Origin: Hippopus hippopus
Lineage: Eukaryota; Mollusca; Bivalvia; Cardiida; Cardiidae
Length of the DNA stretch: 64,000 nt
Reading direction: 5' to 3'
NCBI GenBank assembly: GCA_946811185.2
Contig: OX328096.1
Span: 71,919,345-71,983,344 of the forward strand
A model generated the notes under the pieces. It saw nothing but the letters and a program-made list of their open reading frames with translations. It searched no databases and was not told where the DNA came from. This document shows, piece after piece, positions 31,436 through 40,742 of this stretch. The stretch's first letter is position 1. Each line of letters opens with the position of its first letter. The translations under genes were made by a program, and so were the position numbers.

Positions 31436-31557
31436 GTTTTGATTTCCTTGCAGCATACAAAGTATCTTTTTTTTTATAAACAGTAAGGTACAATGAGATA
31501 TTGGTTTAGAAATACTTACTCTGTGAATTATTTCATTGATATGTTTTTTTTAACATA

Positions 31558-31785
31558 TTAACCTTTTACCACACAATCCAGAGTTTTAACAACAGTGAGG
31601 AAGAAGCCTTTTGAAAACATTGTGGGTAAAGGAGAAAATGCTGGTAACCAGCATTTTCTCCTTTTCCCACAATGTTTTCTGCCATCTCAGAGACCAATTC
31701 CATAATTTGAGCAACATTATTTAGTCGTCTGCTAATGCTTTCAATTTTGACATTGCTAAAACTTTATCGATAAGTAAGGAGCTAA
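31558..31785 (+). mobile_element. Element A, full length
   Basis: TTAACCTTTTACCACAC; hairpin nearly perfect; right end TAAGTAAGGAGCTAA degenerate. Confidence 0.92.
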
Positions 31786-31920
31786 TCCTTAGGGACAGCA
31801 CTTAGTTATATTCTGTGCATTAAACGGTCTTTGAAAGAAAAAAGGGGGGAATGAGTCATTTGCTGTTTATCCCACAATATTTCTGTATCATTCAGAAACA
31901 ATTCTGTTGAAAACAGCTGT

Positions 31921-32149
31921 TTAACTCTTTACCACACAATCCCGAGTTTTAACGACCATGAAAAAAAAGCTTTTTGAAAACATTGTGAGAAAAGAAGAAA
32001 ATGCTGGTAACCAGCATTTTCCCCTTTTCCCACAATGTTTTGTACCCTTCCCAAAACAAATTTCATTTTTTGAACCACATTTATTTTGTCGTCTGCAAAT
32101 GCTTTGAATTTGCACCAGTCTTGAATTTTGTCGTTTGGTAAAGAGTTAA
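31921..32149 (+). mobile_element. Element A, full length 229 bp
   Basis: TTAACTCTTTACCACAC to TTTGGTAAAGAGTTAA, 228 bp before the Axin exon at 32378. Confidence 0.96.
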
Positions 32150-32204
32150 AGGATTGTGAGAAAGGATTGTTGGAAACAGAAAATTTGACAGTAACACATT
32201 ACTC

Positions 32205-32300
32205 CTTGTGGGCTAAACCATTTGGTTTAGCGAATCAGAAGTTCTGTTACATGCAAACCAAGAAAATCCTTGACAATTACAATAGTCCCAAGAATGGTTT
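32205..32300 (+). mobile_element. Element D, half copy
   Basis: CTAAACCATTTGGTTTAGCG tip, AATCAGAAGTTCTGTTAC, then CAAGAATGGTTTTTGAATAC; left arm absent. Confidence 0.7.
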
Positions 32301-32377
32301 TTGAATACAGACCCTGAAGTCTTCCTTATGTATATTAATTTTCAAAAAATAATGGTGTTGCATTATGATCTTTTCAG

Positions 32378-32524
32378 AGTATTACAATGGATCCTGGACA
32401 ATGAGAACATGAACCGTGGTACAAGTACGGCATACACAGACTCGGACAAGACCAGTTCAACCCACAAACGTTCCCACAAATCTTCAGCATTAAACCCGGG
32501 CTCACAACCATACAGCAAAACTTG
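32378..32524 (+). CDS. Axin: Axin exon, QWI motif linker
   Basis: Joined to 18881 across a 13.5-kb intron: AA plus A restores Lys and the frame reads KVLQWILDNENMNRG, matching the K(I/V)(M/L)QWI motif of Axin. Acceptor TTTTCAG, donor GTTAGT (weaker than its neighbours). It leaves in phase 2 after 147 bp. The remainder is Ser/Thr/His-rich and poorly conserved. The exon sits between two complete element A copies (31921-32149 and 33231-33459), both in the sense orientation. Confidence 0.93.
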
Positions 32525-32639
32525 GTTAGTTTTAATACATGTACTTAACTCATAAAGTGCTGGATAAATCTATCAGACATTTTCATCCTTGAAATACGTC
32601 CCAAATAATTGCAATTTTATGGTTGTTTTTGTCTACAGT

Positions 32640-32758
32640 GTTTCAGCAAAGTGGACAGTGTAGATCAAAGATCAGGCTGTACATTTTGTGCAGCTTGATC
32701 TTGATCTACACTTGCCGCAAAGGCAACTATAGTCGTGAAAGGTACTGCTAGGGTTAAT
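32640..32758 (-). mobile_element. Element B, partial
   Basis: GTGTAGATCAAAGATCAGGC / GCTTGATCTTGATCTACAC, right end CTGCTAGGGTTAA. Confidence 0.75.
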
Positions 32759-33179
32759 ATGTTTAGGGGCGTAGCTGCCTGTACGCAATAATGCAGTTGC
32801 GTACACTTTGAAAAAAGCGAAAGAAAGAAAACAACAAAATTTTTGCCTAAAGCCATCACCAGAGGCCACATAACACCAAAAATTAAAAGATTTTCTGATG
32901 GAGAGCCTTTAGACCCTCTTGGAAAATCCTTCTTTCCCCTCTCGGCACTTCGCTCCTTGGCTCCTTGGATGGTACCTTAGGTATTAGTTTTGCATATACT
33001 TTATTTTGGGCTAGCTAAGTCCCTGATGTTACATGCTTTTTGTCATCAATTTCTTCCTGTTTCAACTCCTCTTCCCTTGGATGTATGTATCAGGTCTTCT
33101 AGACTAGTGGCATTTGCTTTTCTCCATCCACTGCTGTTTTTGTAGACACTACGGTATATCAAATGCCACCTTTTGGAGT
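32759..33179. other. Axin intron, unassigned
   Basis: GGGGCGTAGCTGCCTGTACG and GCAGTTGCGTACACTTTG suggest an old transposon end; not identifiable. Confidence 0.4.
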
Positions 33180-33500
33180 TTAACCAGCTTTATCTCCTTT
33201 TCCCACAATGTTTTCAAAAATCCTCCTTCCTTAACCCTTTACCACACAATGACGACTTTTAACGCCCCTGATCGAGAAGGCTTTTGAAAACATTGTGGGA
33301 AAAGGAGAAAATTACGGTTACCAGCATTGTCTCCTTTTCCCACAATATTTTCTACCCTATCAAAGAAAAATCATTTCATATGAGCCAAGTTAAAACTGTC
33401 ATCTACAAATGCTTTCAATTTGGACAGGTCTAAAATTTTGTCGTGTGGTAAAGGGTTAAGGTCTATGAAACTCAGGATTGTGTGGTAAAGGGTATATGTT
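33180..33500 (-). mobile_element. Element A right half, host of a nested young copy
   Basis: ACCAGCTTTATCTCCTTTTC to TCCTTCCTTAA, insert, then GGTCTATGAAACTCAGGATT to GGTAAAGGGTATA. Confidence 0.88.
33231..33459 (+). mobile_element. Element A, young 229-bp subfamily, nested, centre reversed
   Basis: Perfect 17-bp ends; S arm GACGACTTTTAACGCCCCTG; centre CGGTTACCAG in sense orientation. Confidence 0.96.
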
Positions 33501-33645
33501 CAAAGAGTTTTTGATATGAAACCCATTTGGTTACTTGAGATAAAAGTCCATTTGTAAACCTTTAAAGTATTTTTCAATTCTTTAGAAGGTTTTATCGAAT
33601 GCATAATTTTTCCCCCACCCTGTAAGAAGTTTCTTAGTCACCTCA

Positions 33646-33872
33646 AACCTTTACCTAATGAGATACCAAAGGATAAAATTGTAAGACTTGTACAAGAGCA
33701 AGGCATTTGGAGTCGACAACTGTGGGTAAAATGAAGGGATATATCTTCGAAAGGGTGGAAAACATTGTTGGAAGCAGAGAAAATGATGGTTACAAGCTTT
33801 CTCTCTTTTTCCAACACCTTTGGAAAGCTTTTTTTCCTAGTCATTAAAGAACCGGGATCATTAGGATTTATG
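33646..33872 (-). mobile_element. Element A, diverged
   Basis: CAAGGCATTTGGAGTCGACAA, hairpin worn, S arm AAAGAACCGGGATCATTAGG. Confidence 0.75.
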
Positions 33873-33944
33873 TGAAAAACCATAGTACAACAAATAAATG
33901 ATGTAAACATTTTCGTTCAGTTAAAATGACAAAAATATTGCAGT

Positions 33945-34097
33945 TTAACCCTTTACCCCATGATTCCAAGTTATATGGACCTGAGAAAGAAAAAGAAAAG
34001 GAAAGTTTGTTGCAGCATTTCCTTCTATTTCCACAATGTTTTCAAAAGGTCTTTTTCTCAGGTTTGTTAAAACTTGGGATTGTGTAGTAAAGGGTTA
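33945..34097. mobile_element. Element A variant with two S arms (S-S)
   Basis: Left S arm TTAACCCTTTACCCCATG..CTGAGAAAG and right S arm CTTTTTCTCAGG..TTGTTAAAACTTGGGATTG..GGTAAAGGGTTAA in inverse orientation; reduced hairpin; no L arm. Confidence 0.85.
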
Positions 34098-34204
34098 AAG
34101 GCTGCTTTGGCTATAATTTAAAAACAAAAACATAGACTGTAGGAACTGAAGATGGAAGTGGAATATCTAAACAGTCTGATCTTGATCTATACTATCAGCC
34201 ATAT

Positions 34205-34294
34205 TGCCCAAATTTTTCTCCTTTTCTCACAATGCTGTCAAAAGCAGTATTTCTCGGGGTCGTTAAAACTCGGGATTGTGTGGTAAAGGATTAA
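34205..34294 (-). mobile_element. Element A, right half
   Basis: TTTTCTCCTTTTCTCACAAT, complete S arm, GTGTGGTAAAGGATTAA. Confidence 0.85.
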
Positions 34295-34711
34295 GATATT
34301 TTTCTATATTGACATGCATATGTGACCTGTTCTACAGGTGTGAGATACTATTTCAAAAGGTAGAAACAACATAGATACATCTTCAAAGGAGATATGTCTT
34401 GAGATTTAAGACCAGAAAAAATGAAGGTTACACATGGAATTTCTTAGTGTTTTGAAAGTGCTCAATGGGGCAGACTATTGTTATGTATGAATCAGTGCTT
34501 TGTTGAAAGACTAACTTCAAACATAAATAGCTTTTTTTTTAGCTTCATTATAGACCTTTAGGTTAAAAAAAAAAATAGCACAGACTGCATACTGTCATTC
34601 ATATTCTATATGATATTGCGGTTTCCTTATTCTTAAATACAATAAAGCTGACCTGAGTTTTTATTGAAGATAAATAATAATATTGGTAGCGTTTGAATAG
34701 ATGAGACCCTT
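34295..34711. other. Axin intron, no feature recognised
   Basis: Lies between the S-S and L-L copies; no gene. Confidence 0.5.
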
Positions 34712-34995
34712 TACTTATTTACCAAACAACAAAAATTTTGGACTGGAAAAAAATGAAATCATTTGCAGACAACAAATTTCTGGTAAATGAACTTCAAATG
34801 ACGATTTCTGTCTTTGATGGGGTAGAAAACACTTTGTGAAAAGGAGAAAATGCTGCTTACCAGGATTTTCTCCTTTTCCCACAATGTTTTCTCTCTGTCA
34901 GAAAAAGATAATATTATTTAAGCCACATTTAAATTACTGTCTACAAATGCTTTCAGTTTGGACTAGTCTTAATTTTCGCCTTTGGTAAAAGGTCA
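34712..34995. mobile_element. Element A variant with two L arms (L-L)
   Basis: Left L arm ACCAAACAACAAAAATTTTG..ATCATTTGCAGACAAC and right L arm CATTTAAATTACTGTCTAC..GGACTAGTCTTAATTTTCG flank a full hairpin (GCTGCTTACCAGG). Ends 20 bases before an Axin exon. Confidence 0.9.
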
Positions 34996-35014
34996 ATGAA
35001 TTATTCTGTTTCAG

Positions 35015-35221
35015 TTCAAAGAAAGGCAGTGGTAACCATATAAACAGGTCAGCATCTGCAGACAGCTGTAGTCGTGTTCCCTGGGTACCACCTGGCGGAG
35101 TCATGCCAAGCCAGCCAATTGTTCAAGATCCTTCAATGCCATTGATGCCTCCACCAAACACGAGGGTACAGTTGGAAGAGGTTACACGGCGATTGGAGAC
35201 AGATCACTCACTCAAATCTAA
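35015..35221 (+). CDS. Axin: Axin exon, QDPSMP and QLEE coil segment
   Basis: Phase 2 in and out, 207 bp. After a Ser-rich start it reads PWVPPGG, then QPIVQDPSMPLMPPPN and QLEEVTRRLETD, which align with the vertebrate Axin stretch containing QDPTMP and QLEEARRRLEEE, a short predicted coil ahead of the DIX domain. An acceptor preceded by CTGTTTCAG. The intron just upstream ends with an arm-swapped element A whose last base is about 20 bases before this exon, so the branch point and pyrimidine tract abut the repeat. Confidence 0.95.
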
Positions 35222-35337
35222 GTAAGATTTCTTATCTAACTCTGTACTTTATCAGCACAATTCATATCAGTAACAAGAACATTGGAAGGAAGGAAAACCT
35301 CCGTCTAGGGCAGAATGCTTCTTTCATAAAAAGTGGA

Positions 35338-35635
35338 ACCCCAGTTCCACAGTCGGTAGTGTACAGGATTTGAGTACAGGGGTTGGTTGGTTCAAATCTC
35401 AAGCTTGGCCAATTTCTTTCCAAGGATTGCTGACAGCATTCATTCCTCTGTCATAGCTGATCGTTGTTAAATAATGTGTTGAAAAGCAGCAAGTGGCTTG
35501 GGAAGAATAATTTGCAAAATTCTGGCATAAGAAACTCTAGAAAAGTATGGATAAGTTTTTGGCTGCAGAAATGTAACCAGATGAATATTGAAAACAGCAT
35601 TAACTTTTATACAAGCAGTAAATCAATCAATTTTT
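35338..35635 (+). mobile_element. tRNA-SINE type 2
   Basis: CAGTCGGTAGTGTACAGGAT (A-box region), TGGTTCAAATCTCAAGC (B box), AGCAGCAAGTGGCTTGGG, tail AAAACAGCATTAACTTTTAT. Confidence 0.83.
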
Positions 35636-35873
35636 ACAGTAAAAGTCCATGTCCAACATTGTTTTCAAGGGCTGTGTGCTGCAGAGGCATAAATGGTCAT
35701 ATTTTTGTGGTAATTGGTCAGTTACATATATCTGAAAAATTCATTCACCATTTTTTTCTTTTCCTTCCATGTTTTCAAAGGCTTCTCTGGATTGTTAAAA
35801 TATGTGATTATGTGATAAAGGGTTAATAGGAACATGTTGTTTTAAGTAAATTATTATATTCATATTATTTCAG

Positions 35874-36002
35874 GTCATTCACTGGTCCAAGTAAAGATAA
35901 GCGACCTGGCATGCCGGCTGGTCAAGGGCGTGTGCCCACTTTGCCATCGGGCAGGATGGCCCAATCAGATCTTGATACCTCAGGGGATAGTAGTAGGAAT
36001 GA
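35874..36002 (+). CDS. Axin: Axin exon, variable linker before DIX
   Basis: Phase 2 in (AA plus G = Lys) and out (GA), 129 bp, donor GTGAGT. Encodes a Gly/Pro/Ser-rich segment including KDKRPGMPAGQGRVPTLPSG and ending SDLDTSGDSSRN. I see no domain; its place is fixed by matching phases and by the exons on both sides. The 651-bp intron before it contains a tRNA-derived SINE. Confidence 0.88.
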
Positions 36003-36017
36003 GTGAGTGTTTTGCCT

Positions 36018-36150
36018 TATAAATGAGTTGTGTCGTATGAAAAGGGGTGTTAATGCATCTGCAAAAAGTATCGACTCGGGTCGGCCTGCGCAATCCGTGC
36101 AGGCTGAGGAAAAGACTGAAATTGCACGTAGGCCTTTAGATTTTCATAAA
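36018..36150. repeat. dispersed repeat, second copy of the 3775 family
   Basis: ATAAATGAGTTGTGTCGTATG, ATCTGCAAAAAGTATCGACT, GGCCTGCGCAATCCGTGCAG. Confidence 0.6.
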
Positions 36151-36224
36151 GAAAGGAAAGTTGATAAAAAAAATAATTCTTAGAAACTCTGTTAAAGTTT
36201 TCACAATGTTTTTTTTTTCCTGTC

Positions 36225-36613
36225 AAAATATTGTAGGAAAAGGAAAAATTCTGGTTACTAGCAAATTTCCTTTTTCCCCACAATGTTTTCAACCCTATCA
36301 CCTCCTTAACCCTTTACCACACGGCAAAATTTTAGACCTATCCAAATTGAAAGCATTTGCAGACGACAATGTCATAGTGGCTCAAATGACGCAACTTTTC
36401 TTTGATAGGGTAGAAAACTTTGTGGGAAAAGGAGAAAATGCTGGTTACCAGCATTTTCTCCTTTTCCCACAATGTTTTCAAAAGGCCTCTTTTTTAGGGG
36501 CGTCAAAAGGCGTCATTGTGTGGTAATGGGTTAATGGAGCAGCATTTATTCTGTCCTCTGCAAATGCTTTCTGTTTGGTCTAGTCCAGAATTTTTTGTTA
36601 GGTAAAAAGTTAT
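36225..36613 (+). mobile_element. Element A, S arm lost, host of a nested young copy
   Basis: Hairpin AATATTGTAGGAAAAGG to CCTATCACCTCCTTAA, insert, then TGGAGCAGCATTTATTCTG resumes L to AGGTAAAAAGTTAT. Confidence 0.87.
36306..36534 (-). mobile_element. Element A, young 229-bp subfamily, nested
   Basis: Perfect left end; right end GTGTGGTAATGGGTTAA with one change; GACGCAACTTTTCTTTGATA. Confidence 0.96.
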
Positions 36614-36696
36614 AGCTTATAACATGAATGCTATTTGCCACTATCTACTCTAGTATAAGAGAAATCTGACAATTTTTTGTGTTTTCTTTTGTCTAG

Positions 36697-36873
36697 AAAA
36701 CAGATGAAGAGATCAATGGGTAGTGTGAATACCTCGACCTCCAGTAAACCTGATGAGACTGTGATCGGGTACTTTCTGCCTGGAGAACCCATTCCATACA
36801 GAACAACGGTTCCTCATCCCAATGTCACTCTCGGCCAACTGAAACAGCTTATCAGTAAACGAGGAAACTTCAG
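36697..36873 (+). CDS. Axin: Axin exon, first half of DIX domain
   Basis: Acceptor GTCTAG, donor GTAAAA, phase 2 on both sides. After a basic/Ser-rich lead the DIX domain starts at VIGYFLPGEPIPYRTTV and runs through VTLGQLKQLISKRGNFR. The GEPIPYR signature and the LGQ.K.L..K(R)G.(F)RY pattern are diagnostic of Axin/Dishevelled DIX folds, which polymerise head to tail to form signalosomes. The upstream intron (693 bp) carries a young element A inserted in an older one. Confidence 0.98.
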
Positions 36874-37106
36874 GTAAAATTGGATTGTTGCTAAATTGCT
36901 GTTTCAGTAATTAATCTTTGAAAGATTGAATAATTGAATGAATTGTGTTGTAAGCTGCTTTCAAAATTACTTCAGTCTCGTCATGGTGTCATCTCACATA
37001 TTCATGTATGTTCTCTGTTTAACCAGTACTAGGCTGGGGCTTTGAAGTGTCTTGCCCAAGGACTCTCCCACAAAAAACCCAGTGCTTCCAGTGTGAGACT
37101 CTCACC

Positions 37107-37298
37107 TTAGTTGGCTTTCAAAAACATTATTGGAAAAGGAGAAAAATTGCTGGTAACTGACATTTTCTCCTTTTTCCAAACAATGTTTTGTACCCTTTCA
37201 CAGGCAAAATTCCCTAACTTAAGCCACATGCAATTTGTTACCCGCAAATGCTTTCAATAAAGACAGGTCTAAAATTTTGTCATGTGGTACAGGGTTAC
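37107..37298 (+). mobile_element. Element A, S arm lost
   Basis: CTTTCAAAAACATTATTGG, hairpin, L arm to CATGTGGTACAGGGTTAC. Confidence 0.85.
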
Positions 37299-37394
37299 AA
37301 CACAAGATTGTTTGGAAAAGGCTTTGTTTCCTGAAGTAATACAAAGTATTTGATAGTCAAAAATACACGTACAACTGTTTTTATTTCTTCACAG

Positions 37395-37560
37395 GTACTT
37401 TGTGAAGACGCATAGCAGAGATTTCGACTCTGAAGTCGTCTACGAGGAGATAAAAGAAGACGCAAAGATACTGCCAGTGTTTGATGGCAAGGTTATCGTT
37501 AAGATTGACAAGATAGATGACATTGAAAGTCCGAATAAATCAAATTGTGGCAAGAGGTAG
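37395..37560 (+). CDS. Axin: Axin last exon: second half of DIX domain and stop
   Basis: AG plus G restores Arg, then YFVKTHSRDFDSEVVYEEIK and DDAK/ILPVFDGKVIVKIDKID-type sequence finish the DIX domain; LPVF..K...K(V/I) is the conserved last strand pair. The protein continues about 16 residues past the usual DIX end (DIESPNKSNCGKR region) to TAG at 37558-37560. The next base, 37561, is the first base of an element A, so the 3' UTR starts inside a transposable element. Confidence 0.97.
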
Positions 37561-37785
37561 TTATCTCTTTATGGCACAATCCCAAGTTTATCGACGATAA
37601 GGAAGAAGACTTCTGAAATCATTGAGGGAAAAGGAGAAAATGCTGGTAAACCAGCATTTTCTCCTTTTCTCACAGTGTTTTCTACCGTATCAAGAGCAGA
37701 TCACATCATTTGAATAAAATTTATCATCTGCTAATGCATTCAGTTTGGACCAGTCTAAAATTTTGTCGTTTGGTAAAAGAGTTAA
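37561..37785 (+). mobile_element. Element A forming the start of the Axin 3' UTR
   Basis: Starts TTATCTCTTTA directly after the TAG stop and ends GGTAAAAGAGTTAA. S arm, hairpin (37615-37682, centre GGTAAACC, one extra base) and L arm are all present. The L arm holds AATAAA at 37713-37718, followed by a T/G-rich stretch TTTTGTCGTTTGG at 37761-37773, the arrangement of a poly(A) site. That this is the Axin poly(A) site is inference. Confidence 0.9.
37713..37718 (+). promoter_or_regulatory. candidate AATAAA polyadenylation signal inside element A
   Basis: First canonical hexamer after the Axin stop, about 155 bp downstream, with a T/G-rich element 43 bases further on. A later AATAAA is at 38750-38755. 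No transcript evidence. Confidence 0.45.
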
Positions 37786-38097
37786 ATCCTGATACTGCCA
37801 AGTGATTAGGGCACAGAAAACCATATTTAAAAAAATTGGACTTGGCCAAATTGAGAGATAAAGGAGAGAATGCTGATAGACAAAGAAAAACATGTCCACG
37901 CAGTTTAGAGTTCATACTATTTCAAAGCCATAACATCTGGAGGAGACAGAGATATTAGCAATATAGTTAGGTTGTACTATTTACTTGATGCAGAAGTCAG
38001 CATGTGAAAGATTATACGTGTACTTGTCTAAAGCTGTGTTTCTCTTTCAGTAAATCATATGCCATTGAGAGAGATTGTTTTGGGAATTATTGGCTTC

Positions 38098-38324
38098 ATA
38101 ACTTTTTACTAAACAATCCTTAGTTTAAATGACCTCCAAGGAACATAGCCATAAAAACATGGTGGGAAAAGGAATGAAAGCTTATCACCTGCATTTTGTC
38201 CCTTTCCCAGACTGTTGTCTGCCCTTTCAAGACAAGTTTCATTATTGGAGATGTATTTAGTTTGCCAGCTGCAAATGCTTTCATGTTGGTTGATTCCATA
38301 TTGTTGTTCAGTGAAGAAATGAAC
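38098..38324 (+). mobile_element. Element A, hairpin decayed
   Basis: ACTTTTTACTAAACAATCCTT; AGCTTATCACCTGC in place of the centre; L arm CTGCAAATGCTTTCATGTTG. Confidence 0.82.
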
Positions 38325-38548
38325 TGTTTACGAAACAACTAAAGTTGAGGCTTGTCCATATTGAAACCATTTTTAGCCAACAAATTAAATACTTTTCAAA
38401 TGATTGGATTTGCCATTTGAAAGGTCAGAAAACATTGTGGGAAAGGAGAAAATGCTGGTTTCCAGCATTTTCTCCTTTTCCCACGATGTTTTCAAAAGCT
38501 GTCTTTCTCCGGTTTGTTAAAACTCAGGACTGTGTGGTAAAGGACTAA
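38320..38548 (-). mobile_element. Element A, full length
   Basis: Abuts the previous copy; hairpin centre GGTTTCC; ends GTGTGGTAAAGGACTAA. Confidence 0.92.
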
Positions 38549-38934
38549 GCAGTAGAAATAATATGAATATCTTTTCTTTAAAAAAAAATTGGGTATTATG
38601 TTAATTGTTGTCATCTTTTCTAAATGTTTAGCTGATATCAATACAGGTTGTTTATATGAGTTTGAGAAATGCTTTGGACAACTAAGCCTGTTACTATATC
38701 AGCCTTATTTTACCCTTCTTGTAAAGTATGAACGATGAACAAAACAATGAATAAAAGATAGAAACATTTAGAAGGAGGGAAAATATTTATTGTGTCATCA
38801 TTAAAAAGCTTAGGGGAAGGGAAGGGGTGCTTGAGGACAATTTGCCTATAGTAACTAATTATTGTATTTTCCTCAAAATTACCAAAACATGGTTACCACA
38901 GGAGTGTAAAAAGTCCTATTTATGTAGTAATTGG
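38549..38934. other. downstream of Axin, no feature recognised
   Basis: Contains AATAAA at 38750-38755, a possible distal poly(A) signal for Axin; nothing else. Confidence 0.45.
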
Positions 38935-39130
38935 TTAACTCTACCAAACAAGTTGCAATTTCAACAACTCCTCAGAAAAAAGAAAAAAATGCTGGTAACT
39001 AACATTTTATCAATTTTCCACAGTGTTTTCTATCCTTTAAAGGACAGATCAAATTCTTTAAACTGTATTTAATTTGTTGTCTGCACCAGCCTTCAATTTG
39101 GGAAACTGAACAGCACTTTTTTCAGGCCAA
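38935..39130 (+). mobile_element. Element A, left hairpin arm lost
   Basis: TTAACTCTACCAAACAAG, AAAAAAATGCTGGTAAC, L arm TTTAATTTGTTGTCTGCAC. Confidence 0.8.
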
Positions 39131-39321
39131 AAAGATTGATTTGTTGGGAAGAGTGGGATTACTAAAGCAATATGTATAAATATTTTATTTGCAAAAGTTA
39201 TTTTTTACTTATTATGTAGACTTTGTTGTACAGTTGACAAGTCTGAACATTTCTTGTGTGTCAGTAACTGACATTTATAAAATGATTTTAAATGTAGCAC
39301 ATATTTCTGAAAATATGTCTT

Positions 39322-39510
39322 GCCCTTTACTTAACCGTAGCATATTGGAAATTTCCAAATCCAAAGCATTTGCAGATGACAAATTAACTGGGACTGAGAT
39401 GCTTGGATTTTTTTTAAGATAGAAAGTATTGTGGGGAAAAAGGAATATTCTGGTTATTTTTACCAAAAAAGTTTTCCAAAGACATTTTCCTTTTGTTTGT
39501 GAAAGAGTTA
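39322..39510 (-). mobile_element. Element A, hairpin decayed
   Basis: CCAAAGCATTTGCAGATGAC, TATTGTGGGGAAAAAGG, terminal GTGAAAGAGTTAT. Confidence 0.75.
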
Positions 39511-39707
39511 TCCCTTTATCAAAAGAGCCTGTATTTGAAAAAATCGGATCGAAGCAACAAATTTCTAATTTGACACTATGTTCTTGCTGATCTTTACTTG
39601 AAAATACTTTCAAGTTTTTATTAGAAATATGATCTTTATTTGTTGTTACTTCATTACTGCCCATGCCTTTGTACACTTGACAGGTACAAGGTCAAATCAA
39701 CCAGAGG

Positions 39708-39936
39708 TTAACCCTTTACCACACAATGACGCCTTTTAACACCCCTGAAGAAGAGGCCTGTTGAAAACATTGTGGGAAAAGGAGAAAATGCTGGTAACCA
39801 GCATTTTCTCCTTTTCCCACAAAGTTTTCTACCTTATCAAAGAAATGTTGCGTCATTTGAGCCACTATGAAATTGTCGTCTGCAAATGCTTTCAGTTTGG
39901 ATAGGTCTTAAATTTTGCCGTGTGGTAACAGGTTAA
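39708..39936 (+). mobile_element. Element A, young 229-bp subfamily
   Basis: Perfect left end, right end GTGTGGTAACAGGTTAA; subfamily marks as in 18930. Confidence 0.97.
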
Positions 39937-40172
39937 ACATTTGAAGAAAAGGAAAATATCTTTTTTCTACTTGTATGGAAATGTTAGAAAAGAAGTAATT
40001 GCTTGTTTCCACTACCACCCCCACCACCTGAATGGTAGGGGTTTTAAACTCCTTATTTCTACAACAATGGTGTAAACATTTCAGGTCAGGTAATGGTTTC
40101 AAGATGTGCTAGTGCTAAGGTTGTGAATACAATACTCTATTATGAAACATATTTCTTTTTGTTGATAAAATG

Positions 40173-40256
40173 ATGAAGGACCCATTAGCTCAGTCGGTAA
40201 TACATAGGACTTGAAGCCAGTGCGGTTCCTGGTTCAAACCTCCGGCTCAGTCGGCC
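40173..40256 (+). mobile_element. tRNA-like SINE head
   Basis: CCCATTAGCTCAGTCGGTAA (A box) and CCTGGTTCAAACCTCCG (B box GTTCAAACC); no cloverleaf-quality acceptor stem, so not called a tRNA gene. Confidence 0.6.
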
Positions 40257-40379
40257 AAATCTAAGGCATGAGATAATACAAGAACTCTAATTAATGGGAG
40301 ATATCAAGTTTTGATTTTTAAACATGACAGTTTTTGTAAATATTTTAAATATTTATCATGACTCAAGTCTGATGGAAAC

Positions 40380-40490
40380 CTGTACCAAAAGATCCTATCT
40401 TTTTACGACTCTGAAGAAAAAGTCATTTGAAAGCATTGAGGGGAAAAAGAAAAAATAATTGTAACCAGCATTTTCTCCTTTTCTCACAAA
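40380..40490 (+). mobile_element. Element A, L arm lost
   Basis: CCAAAAGATCCTATCTTTTTAC, hairpin AATTGTAACCAGCATTTTC to TTTTCTCACA. Confidence 0.78.
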
Positions 40491-40530
40491 TTGGGATTAC
40501 TGGAAAATGTATTGGAAGTTCAATGAATAT

Positions 40531-40742
40531 TTAACATTGTACCAAACAATGACATGTTTTCACAACTCTTGAGGAAGACAAAATTGTAGGAAAAGGAGAA
40601 AATGTTGACAACCAGCATTTTCTCCTTGACCAACAATGTATTTTCGACTTACTGTTGAGGAATCCCATCACCTCAGTCATTGTTGCTTGAAAATGCTTTC
40701 ACTTCGGACAAGTCTAAAATTTTTTGCCAAGTAAAAGATTAA
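40531..40742 (+). mobile_element. Element A, S arm shortened
   Basis: Hairpin centre TTGACAACCAG; L arm to CCAAGTAAAAGATTAA. Confidence 0.85.

Noticed and set aside
32665..32871. Minus-strand 68- and 65-codon frames
   Set aside because: Overlap an element B palindrome in two frames; no support for coding.
36161..36526. Many frames of 60-130 codons with peptides such as ENIVGKGENAGYQHFLLFPQ
   Set aside because: They are translations of the element A hairpin in one frame and recur wherever the element lies; no splice or start context and no selection for the protein is implied.
40173..40256. Possible tRNA gene
   Set aside because: A and B boxes are present, but acceptor and anticodon stems do not fold convincingly and the sequence resembles SINE heads.
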